Origin: Mycobacterium sp. DL99
GTDB lineage: Bacteria; Actinomycetota; Actinomycetes; Mycobacteriales; Mycobacteriaceae
DNA length: 64,000 bases
Direction of reading: 5' to 3'
Assembly: GCF_004762045.1 (NCBI RefSeq)
Contig: NZ_SJOM01000007.1
Location: forward strand, 3,895,008 to 3,959,007
Numbering within the stretch: position 1 is the first letter of the stretch; each line of letters starts with the position of its first letter. The notes below the pieces were generated by a model. That model was not told the DNA's origin. It did no database searches and saw only the letters and a program-made list of their open reading frames with translations. The translations under genes were made by a program, and so were the position numbers. Shown one piece after another: positions 15,712 through 23,731 of the stretch.

Positions 15712-16982
15712 GCCGGCCACACCTCCGGATTCGGACGAAAACGTACCGTCAGTTCGCTACCCCGCAATTGCGCATCTGCCACGGTGCACCGACGCAGGAC
15801 AGAGGCCAACCGCACCCGGCGCCGCATACCCGCGACACCGATGATCAAGTCGTCATCGACACGACCCAGCGTGAGGCCGGCCGAATCGATCTGCGGTAAC
15901 TCTAGCCTCAACCGGTACACGGCTTCGAGTCCAGATCCCGACTCCCGGTCGACGACGGGCCGCAATGGGCCCGGTGGCGGCGACCCGTCACGGCGTCGCG
16001 CGCTGTCGATCAGCTCCCCCAGCGCCTTGGCGCCGATCGGCTCCCCCGGCACGTGCGGTACGAGCACCAGCTGCACATCGCCGATGGTGGCATCGAGATC
16101 GTCGAGCACCGACTGCTGTTCGGCGATCCGCTCGGTGTACCAGTCGAACGCGGGATGGGCCGGAAGGTTGTGGTACTCGAACGAATCATCCTGCACCAAA
16201 ATCTGATTCACGATGATCTCGGTCACCTCGACGCCCATCAGGGCAAGCGATCCCAGCGTCCGCGATGCTTCGGCCGCCACCACCCGTTCGGGGGTGAGCA
16301 CCAGATGGGCGCTCACCCGGGACCCGTCGGTGAGCAAGGTCCCCAGCCTGCGGATGCCCGAATCCACGCGTTCGATCAGGGCGACGATGGCCGCGCTGAC
16401 CGCATCCGGTGAGCCCGACAGCCTGCGGTGCCGTGGCCAGGCCCGCTCCAGATACAGGCCGAAGGTCTCGGGCAGCGTGAGCATCCGCAAGGCATCGGCG
16501 GTCGAGGCACAGTCCACCACCACGTGATCCCAGCGTCCGGAATCGGCGAGCTCCCCGACCTCGTGCAGCCCGAGCACTTCCTGGATCCCCGGAAGCGCCG
16601 AAAGTTCTTCGGGGGCAACGTCTCCCAGATCCGATTCGGGGAAGCGGGCCGCCAGCGGCCCGGCCGTCTCGACCCAGCGCGCACCGAGTAGGGCCAGCGT
16701 GTCGAGCGCGAGGGCGTCCAGCACCCCACCCGCTTCCGTCAGTCCGGCGTCCAGATCGCTGAGCACCCGGGTGGGGGCACGTTGACCGGTTGGGGCGAGC
16801 GCGATCCCGAGAACATCGCCCGTGGAATGAGCCTGATCGGTGGACACGATCAGCACCCGCTGACCGGACGCGGCGTCACGAACCGCGGTGGCCGTCGCCA
16901 GCGTCGACTTACCTACGCCGCCCTTGCCGACGAACAGGCTGATCCTCGCAGGGGTCCGTGCGCTCCCGTCCGGCGAAGTCAC
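15708..16982 (-). CDS. ArsA/Get3-like anion-transporting ATPase
   Basis: 424 residues, Rv2184c type. The deviant Walker A GKGGVGKST lies at residues 19-27 and a switch-like STDQAHSTGDVLG follows, as in the ArsA/Get3/MinD group. Further on, VVVDCASTADALRMLTLPE matches the A-loop/Walker B area of Get3 proteins. No arsenic genes are nearby, so arsenite export is unlikely; a chaperone or targeting role is more plausible but unproven. The start GTG at 16982 overlaps the stop of the upstream SRPBCC gene, and its stop overlaps the next gene, giving a tightly coupled three-gene set. Confidence 0.88.
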   Translation of the reverse strand: MTSPDGSARTPARISLFVGKGGVGKSTLATATAVRDAASGQRVLIVSTDQAHSTGDVLGIALAPTGQRAPTRVLSDLDAGLTEAGGVLDALALDTLALLGARWVETAGPLAARFPESDLGDVAPEELSALPGIQEVLGLHEVGELADSGRWDHVVVDCASTADALRMLTLPETFGLYLERAWPRHRRLSGSPDAVSAAIVALIERVDSGIRRLGTLLTDGSRVSAHLVLTPERVVAAEASRTLGSLALMGVEVTEIIVNQILVQDDSFEYHNLPAHPAFDWYTERIAEQQSVLDDLDATIGDVQLVLVPHVPGEPIGAKALGELIDSARRRDGSPPPGPLRPVVDRESGSGLEAVYRLRLELPQIDSAGLTLGRVDDDLIIGVAGMRRRVRLASVLRRCTVADAQLRGSELTVRFRPNPEVWPA

Positions 16983-17416
16983 TCAGCCTCTGCTCGTTTC
17001 TTCAGGTCTTTGAGCGCGGTGTCAGTCAGCCGCCGCTCAGCCTTCCGCTTGAGCAGACCGATCATCGGGATGATGAGATCGACCGACAGCTCATAGGTCA
17101 CCTCGGTACCGGATCCCTTGGGCGCCAAGCGGTATGCCCCCTCCAGCGACCGCAGCAGCGAACTGGATACCAATGACCAGGTCACCGAGGTGCGATCGGC
17201 GGGCCACACATAGGTCAGCACCATGGTGTCCTTGAGCACCGCGGCGTCGAGCACCATCCGGGCGGTCTTGGGATTGCCCTGCGCGTCGGTCTCGAGGACC
17301 TCGGCTTCCTTGTATTCGGCGACCCACTGCGGGTAGGAGCCGATATCGGCGATGACATCCATCACCGTTACCGGATCTGCGTCGATATAGATGGTCTGTG
17401 TCGTCTTGTCGGCCAC
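16979..17416 (-). CDS. SRPBCC (polyketide cyclase-like) protein, first copy
   Basis: 145 residues, Rv2185c type. The START/Bet v 1-like fold is indicated by the typical DPVTVMDVIADIGSYPQWVAEYKEAEV start and the C-terminal helix rich in Lys/Arg (LKKRAEAE). Such proteins bind hydrophobic ligands, but no ligand can be named. The stop overlaps the start of the Get3-like gene. A related protein sits just upstream (17520-17909). Confidence 0.85.
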   Translation of the reverse strand: MADKTTQTIYIDADPVTVMDVIADIGSYPQWVAEYKEAEVLETDAQGNPKTARMVLDAAVLKDTMVLTYVWPADRTSVTWSLVSSSLLRSLEGAYRLAPKGSGTEVTYELSVDLIIPMIGLLKRKAERRLTDTALKDLKKRAEAE

Positions 17417-17519
17417 CGCGTCGCCCTTCTCCCCGCCCCACGGGGCTGCCGTGCTCCCCTGCCCCGCGGGGATGCCCTGGCTCTCGCCGAGAAATCTACC
17501 CTCCCGTGAACAAACGTGG

Positions 17520-17909
17520 TCAGGCCAGTCGGGACACCCCGACCGGGCGAGCCGACTCCAACCGCTGCTTGATCCCGAAGGACATCACCTTGCCCGCCAC
17601 GCGGCGTTGGTGGTTCATTTTTGCCAGATCCATCTCGGCCAACTGTTTGGCCGTGGCGCCGGACGGTTCGGCATGCAGGAAGTAGTGCAGCACCACACCG
17701 TCCATCACCTCCTCGAGCCAGACCTCCATCGTGCCGGTCAACGCACCGGTCACGTTCCAGCGGTGGCCCTTCTCGGCGCGGTCCTCGACGACGTTGAGCA
17801 CCAGGTCGGGCCACCACCGCCGCCAGCTGGCGGGATCGGCAACCGCGGCGCCGACCGCGACAGGATCGGCGCAGACGAATGTCTCGTCTGCGATCTGAAT
17901 GCTGTTCAT
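17520..17909 (-). CDS. SRPBCC-like protein, second copy
   Basis: 129 residues from ATG 17909 (MNSIQIADETFVCADP), the same length as Rv2186c. The DPVAVGAAVADPASWRRWWPD segment is the usual SRPBCC helix start. It has a conserved AEMDLAKMNHQRRVAGKVMSFG near the C-terminus. It is 103 bp from the first copy and probably in the same operon. Ligand and role are unknown. The 241-bp gap 17910-18150 holds the divergent promoters of this gene and fadD15; no other gene is seen there. Confidence 0.83.
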   Translation of the reverse strand: MNSIQIADETFVCADPVAVGAAVADPASWRRWWPDLVLNVVEDRAEKGHRWNVTGALTGTMEVWLEEVMDGVVLHYFLHAEPSGATAKQLAEMDLAKMNHQRRVAGKVMSFGIKQRLESARPVGVSRLA

Positions 17910-18150
17910 GCGGACTAGCTTCACATATGTGTGATGACCACCGCACACAGCCGGGAGAAGCAACGATGACCATCGCCCTTCGCACGGCCACCCCGCTCGT
18001 GGCCGGTGCGCCGGCCATCAGGGTGCTACCGCACCGGGCGGTGTGGCCGGATCGACGACGACAGAATCCAAACCCGTGCTCTGGGTGAGCGCCTGACGCG
18101 GACTAGGCTGACCCGCAAAGTCGGTACCACAAGCCTGGGAGGGCAAGATC

Positions 18151-19947
18151 GTGCGTGAGTTCAGTGTTGCCGCGTCGTTCACCGTCGACGAGCACGACAA
18201 CATCGTCAGTTCGGTAGCCGCGCACGCGGCCGACAGCCCTGACCACGTCATCTTCCGGCGCCTGGTCAACGGCACCTGGACCGACGTGACCTGCGCCGAA
18301 GCAGCCGACCAGATTCGTTCGGTCGCCCTGGGCCTGATCGCCGAGGGCATCCAGCCCGGTGACCGCGTGGCGATCCTGTCGGCCACCCGGTACGAATGGC
18401 CGATCATCGACTTCGCGATCCTGTCGGTCGGCGCGGTGACCGTGCCGATCTACGAGACCTCCTCGGCCGAACAGGTGCGGTTTGTCCTCGACAACTCCGC
18501 GGCGCGGATCGTCTTCGCCGAGACCGACACGCACGCCGAGACCGTGGAACAGCTCCGCGGCCAGTTGCCCGAATTGCAGAAGGTGCTGCGGATCGAAGGC
18601 ACCGGCACACCCGCGCTGGAGGCCATGGCCGAAGCCGGTAAAGCGGTCGACGCCGCCGAGATCGACACGCGCCTGGCCGGGATCCGTTCGGCCGACCCGG
18701 CCACCCTGATCTACACCTCCGGAACCACCGGACAGCCCAAGGGCTGCCAGCTGACCCACTCGAACCTGCTCTACGAGATCCGGGGAGCCAAGGCCTGCTT
18801 CCCCACTGAGCTGGCCGCGGGCGAACGGATGCTGGTGTTCCTGCCGCTGGCCCACGTGCTGGCCCGGGCCATCACCATCGCCGCCTTCACCAACAAGGTC
18901 ACCCTCGGCTTCACCAGCGACATCAAGAGCCTGGTCCCGACCTTCGGCGTGTTCAAGCCGACCCTGGTGGTCTCGGTGCCCCGCGTGTTCGAGAAGGTCT
19001 ACAACACCGCCGAGCAGAACGCCCGAAACGACGGCAAGGGCAAGATCTTCGCGATCGCCGCCGACACCGCGATCGAGTGGAGCAAGGCCCAGGACACGGG
19101 CGGCGCCGGGCTGCTGCTGCGGGCCAAGCATGCGCTGTTCGACAAGCTGGTCTACGGCAAGCTCCGGGCGGCCCTGGGCGGTGAATGCCGGGCGGCGATC
19201 TCCGGCGGCGCACCACTGGGCGCGCGGCTCGGCCACTTCTATCGCGGTGTGGGACTGAGCATCTACGAGGGCTACGGCCTCACCGAGACCAGCGCGGCGA
19301 TCACCGTGAACCGGGTCAACGACCTCAAGGTCGGCTCGGTCGGCAAGCTGATGCCCGGCAACAGCATGCGCCTCGCCGAGGACGGCGAGTTGCTCGTCAA
19401 GGGCGGCGTGGTGTTCAGCGGCTACTGGGGCAATGAGACCGAGACCAACGCGGTCTTCACCGACGACTGGTTCCACACCGGCGATCTGGGCGCCATCGAC
19501 GACGACGGCTTCCTGACCATCGTCGGGCGCAAGAAAGAGATCATCGTGACCGCGGGCGGCAAGAACGTCGCACCCGCACTGCTCGAGGATCGGCTGCGGG
19601 CCCACCCGTTGATCAGCCAGGCGATGGCCGTCGGCGATAAGCAGCCGTTCATCGCCGCGCTCATCACCATCGACCCCGAGGCGTTCCCGGGATGGAAGCA
19701 GCGCAACGGGAAGGACGCGGGCGCCTCGGTGGCTGATCTGGCCGACGACCCGGACCTGCTGGCCGAGATCGACCTGGCGGTCAAGGAGGCCAATCAGGCT
19801 GTGTCGCATGCTGAGTCGATCCGCAAGTTCCGGATCCTGCCCGTCGACTTCACCGAGGACACCGGTGAACTCACCCCGACGCTGAAGGTCAAGCGCAAGG
19901 TGGTGGCCGAGAAGTTCGCCACCGACATCGCGGCGCTGTACGGCTGA
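18151..19947 (+). CDS. fadD15: Long-chain fatty-acid-CoA ligase FadD15
   Basis: Activates long-chain fatty acids to acyl-CoA through an acyl-adenylate. 598 residues. The AMP-binding P-loop reads TLIYTSGTTGQPKGCQLTH, the adenine-binding core YEGYGLTETSAAI, the hinge/motif III WFHTGDLGAIDDDGFLTIVGRKKE, and the C-terminal catalytic Lys region TPTLKVKRKVV. All key residues are present. The start is GTG at 18151, preceded by GGGAGGG. It matches FadD15 (Rv2187). It ends ten bases before the convergent pimB gene. Confidence 0.95.
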   Translation: MREFSVAASFTVDEHDNIVSSVAAHAADSPDHVIFRRLVNGTWTDVTCAEAADQIRSVALGLIAEGIQPGDRVAILSATRYEWPIIDFAILSVGAVTVPIYETSSAEQVRFVLDNSAARIVFAETDTHAETVEQLRGQLPELQKVLRIEGTGTPALEAMAEAGKAVDAAEIDTRLAGIRSADPATLIYTSGTTGQPKGCQLTHSNLLYEIRGAKACFPTELAAGERMLVFLPLAHVLARAITIAAFTNKVTLGFTSDIKSLVPTFGVFKPTLVVSVPRVFEKVYNTAEQNARNDGKGKIFAIAADTAIEWSKAQDTGGAGLLLRAKHALFDKLVYGKLRAALGGECRAAISGGAPLGARLGHFYRGVGLSIYEGYGLTETSAAITVNRVNDLKVGSVGKLMPGNSMRLAEDGELLVKGGVVFSGYWGNETETNAVFTDDWFHTGDLGAIDDDGFLTIVGRKKEIIVTAGGKNVAPALLEDRLRAHPLISQAMAVGDKQPFIAALITIDPEAFPGWKQRNGKDAGASVADLADDPDLLAEIDLAVKEANQAVSHAESIRKFRILPVDFTEDTGELTPTLKVKRKVVAEKFATDIAALYG

Positions 19948-19957
19948 TCCCTCGGGC

Positions 19958-21091
19958 TCAGCCGGAGAGCAGCCCGGTCAGGCGGGCGCCCTGAGAGCGC
20001 CACTGCCAGTTGTCGACCGCCCAGTGCCGTCCTGCCACGCCCATCGCGGCAGCGCGGCCGGGATCGGCCAGCACGTCGCCCACGGCCGTCGCGACCGCAG
20101 CCACATCGGTGCCGTCCACCACGGTGCCGGTCTGACCGTCGAGCACGGTTTCCGGTGCCCCGCCAGAGGTTCCGGCGATCACAGGTACGCCGCAGGCCGA
20201 CGCCTCCAGGTAGACGATGCCCAGTCCCTCGACATCCAGGCCCGCCCCCCGGGTACGGCACGGCATGGCGAACACGTCGGCCATCGCATGGTGGGCGGGC
20301 AGTTCCGCACTCGGCACCGCACCTGTGAAGTGGACGTCGGCGGCCACATCGTGGGTGTGTGCGAGTTGTTGCAAGCTCTGCAGATACGGTCCCCCACCGA
20401 CGATGACCAACGCCGCATCGGGGACGCGGCGCCGGATGGCCGGCCACGCCCGGATGAGCATGTCCTGCCCCTTACGCGGCACCAGTCGGGACAGGCACAC
20501 CACCACCGGGCGCTGCCCCAGCCCGTAGCGGGCCCGCAACTCCGCCCGGGCCACCGAGTCGGGCACGAAGCGGTCGGTGTCGACGCCGGGCGGCAGATGT
20601 TCCAGCGCCGCACGGGGACCGAACGCCGAGGCGAACCTGCCGCGGGTGTAGCGGCTGATGAACGTCACGACGTCGGCGTCGTCTCCGATGCGGCGCAGTG
20701 CGCTCCGTGCCACCGGCAGCATCGACCAGCCGACCTCGTGGCCGTGGGTGCTCGCCACCACGCGCCTGGCTCCGGCTCGCCGGGCCAGCGGGCCCAGCAG
20801 CGCCAGCGGCGCGGCCGCCCCAAACCACACCGTCTCGATGTCGTTCTCGGCGATCAACCGCTGCATACGGGACGCCACGGTCGGCTCCGGCACCATCAGC
20901 GTGGTGGGATGCCGCACGACGCGGTACCCGGCCGCGTCGTCGAAGTCTGCGCTGCCCTTCCATTTCGGTGCATACACCGTGAGCTCGTGCGAGCGGTCGC
21001 GCACCAACTCACCGACGAACGCCTCCAGGTACGACTGGATACCGCCGCGGCGCGGCGGAAAGTCGTTGGTGACCAACAAAACCCGCGTCAT
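19958..21091 (-). CDS. pimB: GDP-mannose-dependent mannosyltransferase PimB'
   Basis: Transfers the second mannose in phosphatidylinositol mannoside synthesis, on the cytoplasmic face. 377 residues, GT4 family with GT-B fold: N-terminal NDFPPRRGGIQSYLEAFV (acceptor loop with GG), middle THGHEVGW, donor-domain start VVVCLSRLVPRKGQDMLI (R and K of the GT4 phosphate site), and the E-x7-E motif as EGLGIVYLEASACGVPVI. It matches Rv2188c. Confidence 0.93.
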   Translation of the reverse strand: MTRVLLVTNDFPPRRGGIQSYLEAFVGELVRDRSHELTVYAPKWKGSADFDDAAGYRVVRHPTTLMVPEPTVASRMQRLIAENDIETVWFGAAAPLALLGPLARRAGARRVVASTHGHEVGWSMLPVARSALRRIGDDADVVTFISRYTRGRFASAFGPRAALEHLPPGVDTDRFVPDSVARAELRARYGLGQRPVVVCLSRLVPRKGQDMLIRAWPAIRRRVPDAALVIVGGGPYLQSLQQLAHTHDVAADVHFTGAVPSAELPAHHAMADVFAMPCRTRGAGLDVEGLGIVYLEASACGVPVIAGTSGGAPETVLDGQTGTVVDGTDVAAVATAVGDVLADPGRAAAMGVAGRHWAVDNWQWRSQGARLTGLLSG

Positions 21092-21151
21092 CGCGGTTGA
21101 CCGCTCTGGCGCGACCCGTCTGCGCTCCGTCTGCTCCCCATCGGCGACAGG

Positions 21152-22027
21152 CTATCCGGTCAGCCAGCGGCGCCAACCGGCAACCACGCCGTCGAGGTCG
21201 GCGCCCAGCGTCTCCCGCACTGCAGTGGCCACATCCGGATGACCGGGGCCACATGCGCGCAGGTACAGCTCACGCAGCTTCGGAACCCCGTAGGCGTCGG
21301 CAACGTAGCGGCTGAACCACCACGCCCGGTCATAGGCCAGACTGCGGGCGGCGCCGGGTGTGTCGAGATCCGCATCGGTGGGCAGCTGGGCCAGCTCCGC
21401 CGCCTGCGCCGGTGCCGCGGTGGGCGGCCGACCGACATAGTCGGCCACGCCCTCGGTCAGCCAACGCGGTGCATCGGCCGCGGTCGCCGACCGGGCCGCG
21501 TAATGGAACAGCTCGTGGCGCAGCACGATTCGTAACGCGGCAGGACTCATGTCGGCGGCGCCCGGAGCGAACATGATCCGCGCCGCGGTGGTGGTCGCGG
21601 CAATGTCGGGGGCTCCGCCGGCCAGTACCCGGAACTGCTGATCGGACCCCGCGACCGCGATCTCGATGTCTCTCGGCCAGTCCGGACCCCAGAATGCGGT
21701 CACCGTGGCGGCCGCCGCACCGAGTTCGGATCCCAGGCGGCCCAACAGGGCCTGCGACTGCGATCCGCCCAGGGCCAGCAGCCGGGCGGTGCGCCCGTCC
21801 GGCAACACCATCGTGGTGACGGGTTCGGGTTTGCGCAGCGTCGAGGCGACGGTGGCGCCGGACGACGCATCCGGAGGTGGGGTCGGCGGCGACTTCCACA
21901 ACAGGGCCGCCGCCAGAATCAGTTCGACCAGCAAGACCGCTGTCAGCAGCCGCCGGCCGGCGATCAGCGTGAAACTGGCCGCCCTATCGGGACGCTCAGT
22001 ACCGACGGACGTTGTAGATCGGCGCAT
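21152..22027 (-). CDS. Membrane-anchored HExxH metallopeptidase-like protein
   Basis: 291 residues. One N-terminal membrane segment (about 25-44) places a large domain outside the cell. The zinc-protease motif HELFH (171-175) is followed by Glu192 in WLTEGVADYVG, the H-E-x-x-H...E arrangement of gluzincins of the peptidase MA type. It sits where M. tuberculosis has Rv2189c. The start ATG at 22027 lies inside the last codons of ripC (32-bp overlap), so the genes are coupled. Next to a cell-wall hydrolase, an envelope processing role is plausible; activity has not been shown to my knowledge. Confidence 0.8.
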   Translation of the reverse strand: MRRSTTSVGTERPDRAASFTLIAGRRLLTAVLLVELILAAALLWKSPPTPPPDASSGATVASTLRKPEPVTTMVLPDGRTARLLALGGSQSQALLGRLGSELGAAAATVTAFWGPDWPRDIEIAVAGSDQQFRVLAGGAPDIAATTTAARIMFAPGAADMSPAALRIVLRHELFHYAARSATAADAPRWLTEGVADYVGRPPTAAPAQAAELAQLPTDADLDTPGAARSLAYDRAWWFSRYVADAYGVPKLRELYLRACGPGHPDVATAVRETLGADLDGVVAGWRRWLTG

Positions 22028-23129
22028 TGTTGACCGGGGCGACCCGAACCGGGGTGCCGTAGGTCGACGCGTGCACCATCATTCCGTCACCGATATAGAT
22101 GCCCACATGGGAGGCGTCGGAGTAGTAGGTCACCAGATCACCCGGTTGCATCGAATCCGACGAGACCGGCTGACCACCGCGGGCCAGCGCCTGGCTCGAA
22201 TGCGGCAGCGAGATGCCCGCCTGCTGGAACGCCCACATCACCAGACCCGAGCAGTCGAAGGAGCTGGGGCCTGCCGCGCCCCAGGAGTAGGGCGAGCCGA
22301 TGCGGCTCAGCGCCGCCTGGATGACAGCGCCGGAGTGGCCGCTGTCCCCACCCGCGAGGGCGCCTTCCGGCGGGGCGACATCACCGGGCGGAATCCCGTT
22401 CGGCGGGTCGGCCAATACGGCGGGATCCTGCGCCGGCAACGCCTCGGGCGCAGGCACCGGCGGCGTCGGCGGCAGGGCCGTCATCGCTTCCCGCTGGGCC
22501 GGGCTCAGGGCCTGGTACTGCGACTTGACGACCGCAATCTGCACCTGAAGCTGACTTTGCTTGGATTGCAGATCGGCGCGCACCGCGGCGGCCTGCTCGG
22601 CGGCGGTCTTGGCTTCGGCGGCCGATTTCGCCGACTCCTGCTCAGCCCGAGCGGCCTTCTCGCCCACCGAGCGGAAGCTCTTCATCTGTGCCGACATCTC
22701 GGTCGCCATCACCCGCTGCACCGCGAGTTGTTCGATCAACTGCTGCGGCGAGCTGGCCGTCAGGATTGCGTCGACACCGGAGGTGCGGCCCCCCATGTAC
22801 TGGGCCGCAGCTACCTTGTTGACCGAAGTCTGAAAGATTGCCAGCTGCGACTTGGCCTGATCGATCGCCGCGGTGTCGTCGGCATGCTTCTTTTCCGCAG
22901 TCTCCTGTGCGACAAGCTTATTGTTCAGGTCGAGCTGCGCGGAGTGCATCGCCTCGGTGGTCTGCTCAGCCTGACGGGACAGCTCATTGAGCTTTGCCAG
23001 GGCATCATCACCGGGATCGGCGTGCGAACTCGTAGCCAGGAGTCCGGATATCAAGGTCAAGCCCGCTATTGCACCTGCAATGGGTCGCTTGACACGACTT
23101 GTGGGCCGGTGCGCGCGGTCGTGCCTCAA
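21996..23129 (-). CDS. ripC: NlpC/P60 peptidoglycan endopeptidase RipC
   Basis: Secreted D,L-endopeptidase that cuts peptidoglycan stem peptides and is controlled by FtsEX in mycobacteria. 377 residues: signal peptide (about 1-37, ending SSHA), long coiled coil (about 40-210, with the conserved NKVAAAQYMGGRTSG), a Pro-rich linker (220-265), then the NlpC/P60 domain with Cys293 in FDCSGLVMW, His341 in ASHVGIYIG and His353 in MVHAS. It matches Rv2190c. The start is TTG at 23129 with GAGGA upstream. The coiled coil is the predicted autoinhibitory and FtsX-binding region. Confidence 0.93.
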   Translation of the reverse strand: MRHDRAHRPTSRVKRPIAGAIAGLTLISGLLATSSHADPGDDALAKLNELSRQAEQTTEAMHSAQLDLNNKLVAQETAEKKHADDTAAIDQAKSQLAIFQTSVNKVAAAQYMGGRTSGVDAILTASSPQQLIEQLAVQRVMATEMSAQMKSFRSVGEKAARAEQESAKSAAEAKTAAEQAAAVRADLQSKQSQLQVQIAVVKSQYQALSPAQREAMTALPPTPPVPAPEALPAQDPAVLADPPNGIPPGDVAPPEGALAGGDSGHSGAVIQAALSRIGSPYSWGAAGPSSFDCSGLVMWAFQQAGISLPHSSQALARGGQPVSSDSMQPGDLVTYYSDASHVGIYIGDGMMVHASTYGTPVRVAPVNNAPIYNVRRY

Positions 23130-23188
23130 GTATTCGTCCTCACAACTGGCGATGGCGAGCCGCCTCGAACTGCTCTTAGGTCTCAGAT

Positions 23189-23218
23189 AGGTTACGAAAC
23201 GGCATCGGGCTTGTCCAA
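23189..23218 (-). promoter_or_regulatory. Candidate promoter of ripC
   Basis: On the minus strand TTGGAC (23218-23213) and TAACCT (23194-23189) are separated by 18 bp, a good match to the mycobacterial housekeeping pattern, 60 bp upstream of the ripC start. No riboswitch-like structure was recognised in this leader. Confidence 0.4.
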
Positions 23219-23281
23219 CGGAAGCTGCAAATTTAACAGCCGTCCCTGAATATTTTCCTGTGCACGAACCGCTGCGTGTCG

Positions 23282-23548
23282 TCAGGCGACTCCCGATCTA
23301 CCGTCCCGGTGAATCGGAACGAGTCGCAGCCGCGGCGCAAGGCCCACGTCAGCGAGCACTTCCAATGCCTGACGCTCGTCATCCAGCAAAGTTTCGGGAA
23401 CCCCGAGCAACACACTCACTACGCAGTCCTGGCATCCGGGCCCGCGTACCGCGCAATCGTCGCAGTCGATGGTCACGCTGCCGGTGTCCGGCTGGTCGGG
23501 GCAAGGCTCGTCGGCCCAGGACCAGGTGTCCTGCCGCACTCCGCTCAT
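23282..23548 (-). CDS. Small Cys-rich protein of unknown function
   Basis: 88 residues from ATG 23548 (MSGVRQDTWSWAD). The centre reads CDDCAVRGPGCQDC (C-x2-C-x6-C-x2-C), a typical four-cysteine metal or redox site, followed by VVSVLLGVPE and a helical C-terminus. It is encoded opposite a long shadow frame over which it has better coding signature. I do not recognise a named family, though similar CxxC...CxxC small proteins occur beside NlpC/P60 genes in other actinobacteria. It lies upstream of ripC in the same direction. Confidence 0.65.
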   Translation of the reverse strand: MSGVRQDTWSWADEPCPDQPDTGSVTIDCDDCAVRGPGCQDCVVSVLLGVPETLLDDERQALEVLADVGLAPRLRLVPIHRDGRSGVA

Positions 23549-23596
23549 CTTGACCGTCCTCTCGATCGGTGTTGCGCGCACCGTAACGCCGGGCAC

Positions 23597-23683
23597 CGAC
23601 AAGGAGCGCAGTGGATTGGAGCGACGACCCGACAAAGAGCGCAGCGGATTGGAGCGACGACCCGACAAACCCGGGCGCAGCGG
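23597..23683. repeat. 33-bp tandem repeat, about 2.3 copies
   Basis: Copies at 23597-23629 and 23630-23662 differ at two positions only; a third, truncated copy begins at 23663 with CGACAAA and GCGCAGCGG. The unit begins CGACAAGGAGCGCAGTGGAT. It lies between the divergent Cys-rich gene and the DnaQ/GIY-YIG gene. Being a multiple of three it keeps frames open on both strands, which explains the spurious N-terminal extensions there. Confidence 0.85.
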
Positions 23684-23731
23684 CGGCGAGCTTGCCTGAT
23701 GTTGTCAGTGGCAGTGCCTACCGTCATCACC

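Noticed and set aside
18103..19809. 568-codon open frame on the minus strand opposite fadD15
   Set aside because: Composition (repeated VDGD, GEG, HQL strings) is that of an antisense shadow of a GC-rich gene, with no family motif; fadD15 on the other strand is beyond doubt.
23130..23280. Riboswitch (c-di-AMP type) in the ripC leader
   Set aside because: No conserved ydaO-like motifs were found; the leader is too short.
23276..23698. N-terminal extension of the nuclease frame
   Set aside because: It overlaps the Cys-rich gene and the 33-bp repeats; the exonuclease domain and family length fit a start at 23699 or 23732.
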